In this document: positions 1 through 5,957 of the stretch, in pieces
How positions within the stretch are numbered: the first letter of the stretch is position 1
Layout of the letters: each line of letters begins with the position of its first letter
NCBI GenBank assembly: GCA_002418465.1
Contig: DIEE01000063.1
Location: 4,143-17,251 of the forward strand
Reading direction: 5' to 3'
From: Pseudomonas sp. UBA5782
Lineage (GTDB): Bacteria > Pseudomonadota > Gammaproteobacteria > Pseudomonadales > Pseudomonadaceae
Length of the DNA: 13,109 bases
The notes under the pieces: generated by a model
The model's input: only the letters and a program-made list of their open reading frames with translations
What the model was told of the DNA's origin: nothing
The model's database searches: none
Position numbers and translations under genes: made by a program

Positions 1-1181
1 CGTTGCGCGACGCGGGCGAAGCCGTGGCGCCGACGCCAGCGCCGGCAGCGGTTACTCCGACAACCCCGGCGGCCAGGCCGCAGTTGCCGCCACCGGGCAA
101 GAACCCCGGCGATACCCTGTGGATTCACGATGATCTCGACCTGGACAGCCTCGATCTCGACGAGGAGCTGGCCAAGCTGGAGCTGCAGGAACGGCTGATT
201 TCCGAGCGCTTCCGCCAGCGCGTCGAGATCGTCGAGCCGCACGAAAGCCTGTCCGCGGTCGACCCGCACGAGGTCGACGAGGACGCCTGGGCGGAAAAAC
301 TGCTCGCCGACACCGCACCGGAAGTGCCCCTCGAAGCGAACGCACCCGAGCCGCCTCCCGAGCTGCCCGTGCCGGAGCCGCTGGCAGCCATCGAGCACGC
401 GCCGCTGCACGACCCTGCGCCACCGCCTGCGCGCAGCGAACCGACGCTGTCGCTGCACCTGCCGGAAGACAACGACGACGAAGGCGAGGATGACGGCGAG
501 CCGGACTTGCGCCTGTCGGCCCAGCGCGACGACGTACCGGTCACCGCCCTTCTGCTGGTCGACCCGCGGCGCGACGAGGAAGAAACCCCGTCGGCATCGC
601 GACAAAAACCCGCGCGCAGCGAACCGGCCCTGCGCAGCACCGCGCTGTTCGACCTCGAGGACGAGCCGCTGCAGCTGGAATGGCAGGCGCCGCGCAGACG
701 CTGGGGGCGCATCTTCGGCTGGCTGCTGCTGAACCTGATCGCCGTCGCCGCCCTCGCCGGCCAGTACCTCTGGTACCACTACGACGAGCTGGCGCGGCGC
801 GACGAATACCGCCCCTGGTTCGAGCAGCTCTGCCCGAGCCTGGGCTGCACGCTGCCATCGAAGGTCGACATCGCACTGATCAAGAGCAGCAACCTGGTGG
901 TACGCAGCCACCCGGAATTCACCGGTGCGCTGGTGGTGGACGCGATCCTCTACAACCGTGCGCCCTTCTCGCAGCCGTTCCCGCTACTGGAGCTGCGCTT
1001 CGCCGACCTCAACGGCCAACTGCTCGCCAGCCGTCGCTTCAAGCCCAGCGAGTACCTCGCCGGCGAGCTTGCCGGACAGAGCGAAATGCCACCGCAGACG
1101 CCGATCCACATCGCCCTGGACATTCTTGATCCCGGCGCCAAGGCAGTGAACTACAGTCTGAGTTTCCACTCGCCGGAGTGA
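1..1181 (+). CDS. DUF3426-domain membrane protein, 5' end outside the window
   Basis: The frame is open from the left edge to a TGA at 1179-1181, giving about 392 visible residues. The real start lies upstream, since the first visible codons show no ribosome site. In related Pseudomonas proteins the N-terminus is a short zinc ribbon (MJ0042 type), which would be in the missing part. The visible protein begins with a Pro/Ala-rich stretch. A long acidic linker follows, with Asp/Glu runs at visible residues 40-60 and 155-170. One membrane segment lies near residues 235-257, preceded by Arg-rich residues, so the linker should be cytoplasmic. The C-terminal DUF3426 domain (about 265-390) is therefore probably periplasmic; it has the paired cysteines C277 and C282 in a CPSLGC motif. 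The family's function is unknown. In Pseudomonas it usually sits beside prmA and dusB-fis, which fits here. The family call is from remembered resemblance. Confidence 0.85.
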   Translation, partial: LRDAGEAVAPTPAPAAVTPTTPAARPQLPPPGKNPGDTLWIHDDLDLDSLDLDEELAKLELQERLISERFRQRVEIVEPHESLSAVDPHEVDEDAWAEKLLADTAPEVPLEANAPEPPPELPVPEPLAAIEHAPLHDPAPPPARSEPTLSLHLPEDNDDEGEDDGEPDLRLSAQRDDVPVTALLLVDPRRDEEETPSASRQKPARSEPALRSTALFDLEDEPLQLEWQAPRRRWGRIFGWLLLNLIAVAALAGQYLWYHYDELARRDEYRPWFEQLCPSLGCTLPSKVDIALIKSSNLVVRSHPEFTGALVVDAILYNRAPFSQPFPLLELRFADLNGQLLASRRFKPSEYLAGELAGQSEMPPQTPIHIALDILDPGAKAVNYSLSFHSPE

Positions 1182-1222
1182 TCGAAAGCGGCCTTTCTAA
1201 CCGCTGGCGATAAGCCGATCAC
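1178..1222. repeat. Nested inverted repeat across the DUF3426 stop codon
   Basis: An outer pair, GTGATCG (1178-1184) and CGATCAC (1216-1222), encloses an inner pair, AGCGG (1187-1191) and CCGCT (1201-1205), with a 9-nt loop. The outer arm includes the TGA stop. No T-run follows, so it is not a standard intrinsic terminator. It could slow 3' decay of the upstream mRNA or be a protein site. The arms are seen directly; any role is inference. Confidence 0.4.
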
Positions 1223-1223
1223 T

Positions 1224-1238
1224 GTTCAGAATTTGTGC
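1224..1238. promoter_or_regulatory. Candidate Fis-binding site upstream of dusB-fis
   Basis: The 15-mer GTTCAGAATTTGTGC fits the Fis consensus GNTYAWWWWWTRANC at 13 of 15 positions. It keeps all four key bases: G at 1, Y at 4, R at 12 and C at 15. It also has the A/T-rich centre Fis prefers. It is centred roughly 50 bp before the likely transcription start of dusB-fis. In enteric bacteria Fis represses its own operon through such sites, so autoregulation is the natural reading. Binding is inferred. Confidence 0.5.
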
Positions 1239-1270
1239 AAAACGATCTTTATCCGGTCATCGCTAGCGGG

Positions 1271-1276
1271 TATCAT
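1271..1276 (+). promoter_or_regulatory. Candidate -10 box of the dusB-fis promoter
   Basis: TATCAT matches the sigma-70 -10 consensus at 5 of 6 positions. The best -35 at 17-bp spacing is TTTATC (1248-1253), a weak match. The bases right after the -10 are GCCCACCC, a G/C-rich discriminator. Such discriminators mark promoters that are inhibited by ppGpp, and enteric fis is known to be stringently controlled. The leader to dusB would be about 55 nt. Confidence 0.45.
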
Positions 1277-1337
1277 GCCCACCCTTTTTCGAACTGCCCC
1301 GATCAACTAAAAGCAGGCCCCATTACAGGGAAGACCT

Positions 1338-2336
1338 ATGTCGGCGGTACGCATCGGCCCTTACACATTGCCCAACCAAGTGATCCTGGCGCCCATGGCC
1401 GGCGTCACCGATCGTCCGTTCCGCCAGCTCTGCCGCCAACTCGGCGCCGGCCTGGTGGTGTCGGAAATGGTGACCAGCGATGTGCGCCTGTGGAACACCC
1501 GCAAGTCGAGCCTGCGCCTGCCGCACGTCGGCGACCCGGAGCCGCGTTCGGTGCAGATCGCCGGCGGCGATGCGCAGATGCTCGCGGCAGCGGCGCGGGC
1601 CAATGTCGAGCTGGGCGCGCAGATCATCGACATCAACATGGGCTGCCCGGCAAAGAAGGTCTGCAACAAGGCGGCCGGTTCGGCGCTGATGAAGGATGAA
1701 CTGCTGGTCGCGGAAATCCTCGAGGCGGTGGTGGCGGCAGTCGATGTGCCGGTCACGCTGAAGATCCGCACCGGCTGGGATCGCGACAACAGGAACGGGA
1801 TTACGGTGGCGAAGATCGCCGAACAATCCGGGATCGCCGCGCTGGCCGTGCATGGCCGCACGCGCGCCGATCTGTACACCGGCGAAGCCGAATACGAGAC
1901 CATCGCCGCGATCAAGCAGGCGATCTCGATTCCGCTGTTCGCCAATGGCGACATCGACTCGCCGCAAAAAGCCCGCGCGGTACTCGACGCCACCGGCGCC
2001 GATGCGCTGCTGATCGGCCGCGCCGCCCAGGGCCGGCCGTGGATCTTCCGCGAGATCGCCCACTACCTGGCGACCGGGGAGCTGCTGGCGGCGCCGACCC
2101 TGCAGGAAGTGGAATGCATCCTGCTGGAGCACCTGGCGGCGCTGCATGCCTTCTACGGCGAGGTGATGGGCGTGCGCATCGCACGCAAGCACGTGGGCTG
2201 GTACCTGGCCACGCTCCCCGGCGCACAGGAGTTCCGTGCCGGGTTCAATCGTCTGGAAACGACGGACGCACAGTACGCCACCGTTCGGCAGTTTTTCGTC
2301 GAACGACACAACGACGGAGAGGGGTTGGCGGCATGA
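1338..2336 (+). CDS. dusB: tRNA-dihydrouridine synthase B
   Basis: DusB is a flavin (FMN) enzyme that reduces specific uridines in the D-loop of tRNA to dihydrouridine, using NADPH. The 332-residue length is normal. The protein is a TIM barrel followed by a small helical C-terminal domain (from about residue 240). Visible family motifs are APMAGVTDRPFR (18-29), the active-site motif NMGCPAKKV around C103, AGSAL (113-117), KIRTGW, HGRTR, ANGDI and GADALLIGRAAQGRPW. The start at ATG 1338 has AGGGAAG at 1327-1333 ahead of it. The TGA stop overlaps the fis ATG (ATGA at 2333-2336), so fis translation is probably coupled to dusB. This pairing is conserved across gamma-proteobacteria. In enterics dusB is the promoter-proximal gene of the fis operon. 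Confidence 0.96.
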   Translation: MSAVRIGPYTLPNQVILAPMAGVTDRPFRQLCRQLGAGLVVSEMVTSDVRLWNTRKSSLRLPHVGDPEPRSVQIAGGDAQMLAAAARANVELGAQIIDINMGCPAKKVCNKAAGSALMKDELLVAEILEAVVAAVDVPVTLKIRTGWDRDNRNGITVAKIAEQSGIAALAVHGRTRADLYTGEAEYETIAAIKQAISIPLFANGDIDSPQKARAVLDATGADALLIGRAAQGRPWIFREIAHYLATGELLAAPTLQEVECILLEHLAALHAFYGEVMGVRIARKHVGWYLATLPGAQEFRAGFNRLETTDAQYATVRQFFVERHNDGEGLAA

Positions 2337-2668
2337 CGACGATGGCTGAGCTGGTTTTTGATGGATCGACATTTGATGGGGCAACACCCGTGAGCGACAA
2401 CCTTAACCTCAAGCAGCACCTGAACACGCCGAGCGAAGAGGGCCAGACCCTGCGCGGCAACGTGGAAAAGGCGCTGCGCAACTACTTTGCCCATCTCGAA
2501 GGCGCATCCGTCACCGACGTCTACAACCTGGTGCTTTCCGAAGTCGAAGCGCCGTTGCTGGAAACCGTGATGAACTACGTCAAGGGCAACCAGACCAAGG
2601 CTTCCGAGCTGCTCGGTCTGAACCGCGGCACCCTGCGCAAGAAGCTCAAGCAGTACGACCTGCTGTAA
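2333..2668 (+). CDS. fis: DNA-binding protein Fis
   Basis: Fis is a small homodimeric nucleoid protein that bends DNA and activates or represses many genes, including rRNA operons. The protein has 111 residues, slightly longer than the 98 of E. coli because of an extended N-terminus of about 20 residues. The core dimerisation helices run from about residue 38 to 82 (VEKALRNYFAHLEG, VTDVYNLVLSEVEAPLLETVM). The helix-turn-helix follows at about 85-108, with the near-invariant NRGTLRKKLK. The chosen start is the ATG overlapping the dusB stop, with GGAGAGGGG at 2317-2325 as ribosome site. Later starts at 2342 (ATG) or 2390 (GTG) would also leave the core intact. A terminator follows 12 nt after the stop. 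The upstream Fis-like site suggests autoregulation. Confidence 0.96.
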   Translation: MTTMAELVFDGSTFDGATPVSDNLNLKQHLNTPSEEGQTLRGNVEKALRNYFAHLEGASVTDVYNLVLSEVEAPLLETVMNYVKGNQTKASELLGLNRGTLRKKLKQYDLL

Positions 2669-2680
2669 GCACGCATTCGA

Positions 2681-2709
2681 AAAAGGGCGGCCCGCGAGCC
2701 GCCCTTTTT
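2681..2709 (+). terminator. Intrinsic terminator after fis
   Basis: GGGCGGC (2685-2691), a 6-nt loop, and GCCGCCC (2698-2704) form a perfect 7-bp G/C stem followed by TTTTT. Four A residues precede the stem, so it can also work on the opposite strand. It ends 30 nt before the purH start. Confidence 0.9.
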
Positions 2710-2739
2710 GCTGATTCATCTGCCTTCATGGACACATAC

Positions 2740-4347
2740 ATGACCGACCAGACCACCCGCCTTCCCGTTCGCCGCGCGCTGATCAGCGTCTCGGACAAGA
2801 CCGGTATCCTCGAATTCGCACGCGAGCTCGTCGCCCAGGGCGTGGAAATCCTCTCCACCGGCGGCACCTACAAGCTGCTCAGGGACAACGGCGTGGCCGC
2901 CGTGGAAGTCGCCGACTACACCGGCTTCCCGGAGATGATGGACGGTCGGGTGAAGACCCTGCATCCGAAGATCCACGGCGGCATCCTCGGTCGTCGCGCC
3001 CTCGACGGCGCAGTGATGCAAGAGCACGGCATCAAGGCGATCGACCTGGTGGCGGTCAACCTCTACCCGTTCGAGGCCACCGTCGCCAAGCCCGACTGCG
3101 ACCTCGCCGACGCCATCGAGAACATCGACATCGGCGGCCCGACCATGGTCCGCAGCGCGGCGAAGAACCACAAGGACGTCGCCATCGTGGTCAACGCCTC
3201 CGACTACGCCGGCATCGTCGAGGCGCTGAAAGCCGGCGGCCTGACCTACGCCCAGCGCTTCGACCTGGCGCTCAAGGCCTTCGAGCACACCGCCGCCTAT
3301 GACGGCATGATCGCCAACTACCTGGGCACCATCGACCAGAGCCGCGACACCCTGTCGACCGAAGAGCGCGGCGCGTTCCCGCGCACCTTCAACAGCCAGT
3401 TCGTCAAGGCGCAGGAAATGCGCTACGGCGAGAACCCGCACCAGCAGGCGGCGTTCTACGTCGAGGCGAAGAAGGGCGAAGCCAGCATCGCCAGCGCGGT
3501 CCAGTTGCAGGGCAAGGAACTGTCGTTCAACAACGTTGCCGACACCGATGCCGCGCTGGAATGCGTGAAGAGCTTCGTCAAGCCGGCCTGCGTGATCGTC
3601 AAGCACGCCAACCCCTGCGGCGTCGCCGTGGCCCTGGACAGCGAAGGCGGCATCCGTCAGGCCTACGAGCTGGCCTATGCCACCGACAGCGAATCGGCCT
3701 TCGGCGGCATCATCGCCTTCAACCGCGAGCTGGACGGCGAGACTGCCAGGGCCATCGTCGAGCGCCAGTTCGTCGAAGTGATCATCGCGCCGAAAGTCAG
3801 CGCCGCCGCGCGCGACGTGGTCGCCGCCAAAGCCAACGTGCGCCTGCTCGAGTGCGGCGAATGGCCGGCCGAGCGCAGCGCCGGCTGGGACTTCAAGCGC
3901 GTCAACGGCGGCCTGCTGGTGCAGAGCCGCGACATCGGCATGATCACCGCCGACGACCTCAAGGTCGTGACCCAGCGCGCGCCGACCGAGCAGGAAGTCC
4001 ACGACCTGGTGTTCGCCTGGAAAGTCGCCAAGTTCGTCAAATCCAACGCCATCGTTTACGCGCGCAATCGCCAGACCATCGGCGTTGGCGCCGGGCAGAT
4101 GAGCCGCGTCAATTCCGCGCGCATCGCCGCGATCAAGGCCGAGCACGCCGGCCTGCAGGTCGCCGGCTCGGTGATGGCCTCGGACGCCTTCTTCCCGTTC
4201 CGCGACGGCCTCGACAACGCCGCCGCCAACGGCATCACCGCGGTGATCCAGCCCGGCGGCTCGATGCGCGATGCGGAAGTCATCGCCGCGGCCGATGAAG
4301 CGAACATCGCGATGGTCTTCACCGGCATGCGCCACTTTAGGCACTAA
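2740..4347 (+). CDS. purH: Bifunctional AICAR transformylase / IMP cyclohydrolase
   Basis: PurH carries out the last two steps of de novo purine synthesis: it formylates AICAR with 10-formyl-tetrahydrofolate, then closes the ring to give IMP. The protein has 535 residues, as expected. The N-terminal MGS-like cyclohydrolase domain (about 10-150) shows ISVSDKTG (15-22), STGGTYKLL (39-47), the GRVKTLHPKIHGGIL loop (69-83) and IENIDIGGP (126-134). The transformylase domain follows, with RYGENPHQ (228-235) and the catalytic KHANPCG with K288 and H289. The C-terminus GMRHFRH is canonical. An ATG 12 nt upstream (2728) is in frame, but it has no ribosome site and would add MDTY to the usual MTDQTTRLP start. 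I therefore chose 2740, with GGA at 2730-2732. No clear promoter lies between the fis terminator and the start. Confidence 0.97.
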   Translation: MTDQTTRLPVRRALISVSDKTGILEFARELVAQGVEILSTGGTYKLLRDNGVAAVEVADYTGFPEMMDGRVKTLHPKIHGGILGRRALDGAVMQEHGIKAIDLVAVNLYPFEATVAKPDCDLADAIENIDIGGPTMVRSAAKNHKDVAIVVNASDYAGIVEALKAGGLTYAQRFDLALKAFEHTAAYDGMIANYLGTIDQSRDTLSTEERGAFPRTFNSQFVKAQEMRYGENPHQQAAFYVEAKKGEASIASAVQLQGKELSFNNVADTDAALECVKSFVKPACVIVKHANPCGVAVALDSEGGIRQAYELAYATDSESAFGGIIAFNRELDGETARAIVERQFVEVIIAPKVSAAARDVVAAKANVRLLECGEWPAERSAGWDFKRVNGGLLVQSRDIGMITADDLKVVTQRAPTEQEVHDLVFAWKVAKFVKSNAIVYARNRQTIGVGAGQMSRVNSARIAAIKAEHAGLQVAGSVMASDAFFPFRDGLDNAAANGITAVIQPGGSMRDAEVIAAADEANIAMVFTGMRHFRH

Positions 4348-4367
4348 ATCGGCCGCACTCGGACAGG

Positions 4368-4450
4368 CATCTGCGGCGTTGCCTGAGACTTCCTCAATGC
4401 TCATTGCCAATAGGCAACTCCGCTTGAGAAAGCCCCAGGCGCCTTGCATC
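4368..4450. repeat. Imperfect palindromic repeat-like element in the purH-purD gap
   Basis: The arms at 4381-4397 and 4424-4440 match as an inverted repeat at 14 of 17 positions. They enclose a smaller hairpin, TTGCC (4404-4408) and GGCAA (4413-4417), with loop AATA. All three arm mismatches are A-C on the + strand, so they become G-U pairs in RNA from the minus strand. The flanks CATCTGCGGCG and GCGCCTTGCATC show further partial pairing. From memory, closely similar sequences are dispersed between genes in some Pseudomonas genomes; I could not check this. It is not a terminator for purH, as no T-run follows. Confidence 0.55.
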
Positions 4451-4494
4451 TACCAGCCCGATCACGACCTGGCTTCTGAGTTGCCAAGTTTTTC

Positions 4495-4524
4495 GTAGGG
4501 TGGATGACGCTTTTCTCATCCACC
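4495..4524. repeat. Palindromic GTAGGGTGGATGA-type intergenic repeat
   Basis: GGTGGATGA (4499-4507) and TCATCCACC (4516-4524) form a perfect 9-bp stem with the loop CGCTTTTC. They are preceded by GTAG, giving the GTAGGGTGG pattern that I recognise as a common small intergenic repeat in Pseudomonas. No T-run follows the stem. A further 6-bp hairpin, CGGGCC (4528-4533) and GGCCCG (4537-4542), sits between it and the purD ribosome site. Confidence 0.6.
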
Positions 4525-4561
4525 GAACGGGCCACCGGCCCGCCTCCCCAAGGAGACAGAC

Positions 4562-5854
4562 ATGAACGTACTGATCATCGGCAGCGGCGGTCGCGAACAC
4601 GCGCTGGCCTGGAAGGTCGCGCAGGACCCGCGAATCCAGAAGGTCTTCGTCGCGCCGGGCAATGCCGGCACCGCCACCGAGGCCAAGTGCGAGAACGTCG
4701 CCATCGACGTGCTGGCGCTGGAACAGCTGGCCGACTTCGCCGAGCAGAACGTGCAGCTCACCATCGTCGGCCCGGAAGCGCCGCTGGTGAAGGGCGTGGT
4801 CGACCTGTTCCGTGCCCGTGGCCTGGATTGCTTCGGCCCCACCGCCGGCGCCGCGCAGCTGGAAGGCTCGAAGGCCTTCACCAAGGACTTCCTCGCCCGC
4901 CGCCGGATTCCCACCGCCGACTACCAGAACTTCACCGAAGTCGAGCCGGCGCTGGCCTACCTGCGCGAGAAGGGTGCGCCAATCGTGATCAAGGCCGACG
5001 GCCTGGCCGCCGGCAAGGGCGTGATCGTCGCCATGACCCTCGCCGAAGCCGAAGACGCGGTGCGCGACATGCTTGCCGGCAACGCCTTCGGCGACGCTGG
5101 TTCGCGGGTGGTGATCGAGGAATTCCTCGACGGCGAGGAAGCCAGCTTCATCGTCATGGTCGACGGCAGGAACGTCCTGCCGATGGCCACCAGCCAGGAC
5201 CACAAGCGCGTCGGCGACGCCGACAGCGGTCCGAACACCGGCGGCATGGGCGCCTACTCGCCGGCGCCGGTGGTCACCGCCGAGGTGCACAAGCGCGTCA
5301 TGGACGAAGTGATCTACCCGACCGTGCGCGGCATGGCCGAGGAAGGCAACGTCTACACCGGCTTCCTCTACGCAGGGCTGATGATCGACAAGGCCGGCCA
5401 GCCGAAGGTCATCGAGTTCAACTGCCGCTTCGGCGACCCGGAAACCCAGCCGATCATGGTGCGCCTGGAGTCCTCCCTGGTGCTGTTGATCGAGGCCGCG
5501 CTGGCCAAGGCGCTGGACAAGGTGGAAGCGCAGTGGGACCCGCGCCCGACGGTCGGCGTGGTGCTCGCCGCCGGCGGCTACCCGGGCGACTACGCCAAGG
5601 GCGACGTGATCGAAGGCCTGGATGCCGCGGCCGCACTGGAAGGCAAGGTGTTCCACGCCGGCACCGCGCTGAATGCCGCAGGCCAGGTGGTCACCGCCGG
5701 TGGTCGCGTGCTCTGCGCCACGGCGATCGGGCGCAGCGTGTCGGACGCCCAGCAACAGGCCTACCGCCTGGCGAAGGAGATCAGCTGGAACGGCTGCTTC
5801 TACCGCAGCGACATCGGCTACCGCGCCATCGCACGCGAACAGGGCGACGAATAG
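4562..5854 (+). CDS. purD: Phosphoribosylamine-glycine ligase (GAR synthetase)
   Basis: PurD catalyses the second step of purine synthesis, joining glycine to 5-phosphoribosylamine with ATP to make GAR. The protein has 430 residues, the usual single-function bacterial length. The N-terminal domain begins with GSGGREHAL (7-15). Then come GPEAPLV and GPTAGAAQLEGSK, the ATP-grasp motif IVIKADGLAAGKGV (141-154), NTGGMGAYSPAPV, and the metal- and ATP-binding EFNCRFGDPETQ (285-296). The C-terminal domain has the usual GVVLAAGGYPG. The ribosome site AAGGAG at 4550-4555 supports the ATG. purD lies 214 bp after purH, wider than the tight purHD operon of E. coli, and the gap is filled with repeats. The two genes may still share a transcript, since I see no terminator between them. 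A terminator follows purD. Confidence 0.97.
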   Translation: MNVLIIGSGGREHALAWKVAQDPRIQKVFVAPGNAGTATEAKCENVAIDVLALEQLADFAEQNVQLTIVGPEAPLVKGVVDLFRARGLDCFGPTAGAAQLEGSKAFTKDFLARRRIPTADYQNFTEVEPALAYLREKGAPIVIKADGLAAGKGVIVAMTLAEAEDAVRDMLAGNAFGDAGSRVVIEEFLDGEEASFIVMVDGRNVLPMATSQDHKRVGDADSGPNTGGMGAYSPAPVVTAEVHKRVMDEVIYPTVRGMAEEGNVYTGFLYAGLMIDKAGQPKVIEFNCRFGDPETQPIMVRLESSLVLLIEAALAKALDKVEAQWDPRPTVGVVLAAGGYPGDYAKGDVIEGLDAAAALEGKVFHAGTALNAAGQVVTAGGRVLCATAIGRSVSDAQQQAYRLAKEISWNGCFYRSDIGYRAIAREQGDE

Positions 5855-5870
5855 CACTGATCTGCAACGA

Positions 5871-5897
5871 AAAGGGCGGCCCACTGGCCGCCTTTTT
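5871..5897 (+). terminator. Intrinsic terminator after purD
   Basis: GGCGGCC (5875-5881), a 4-nt loop CACT, and GGCCGCC (5886-5892) form a perfect 7-bp stem followed by TTTTT, with AAA ahead of the stem. It separates purD from retS. Its first 12 bases, AAAGGGCGGCCC, are identical to the start of the fis terminator. Confidence 0.9.
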
Positions 5898-5923
5898 CAT
5901 AGTTCCGCTGTCAACTACCTGAC

Positions 5924-5929
5924 TATAAT
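5924..5929 (+). promoter_or_regulatory. Candidate -10 box of the retS promoter
   Basis: TATAAT is a perfect sigma-70 -10 consensus, 26 nt after the purD terminator and 28 nt before the retS GTG. No good -35 is visible at 16-18 bp spacing (for example AGTTCC at 5901-5906). The promoter may depend on an activator or be moderate in strength. It implies a leader of roughly 20 nt. Confidence 0.5.
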
Positions 5930-5957
5930 CGCGGCATTATCTGAAAGGACTTCGACT

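Noticed and set aside
2716..4449. Minus-strand open frame of 577 codons opposite purH
   Set aside because: It is a shadow of purH in G/C-rich DNA: composition is biased to Val, Gly and Ala, it matches no family I know, and purH is certain. Its first residues come from the purH-purD repeat.
4271..4498. Small + strand frame overlapping the end of purH and the gap
   Set aside because: It begins inside purH in another frame and its end is translated repeat sequence. There is no ribosome site.
4481..4509. TTGCCA as a -35 box for a separate purD promoter
   Set aside because: It matches 5 of 6 -35 positions, but nothing at 16-18 bp spacing resembles a -10 box, and the stretch falls in the repeat.
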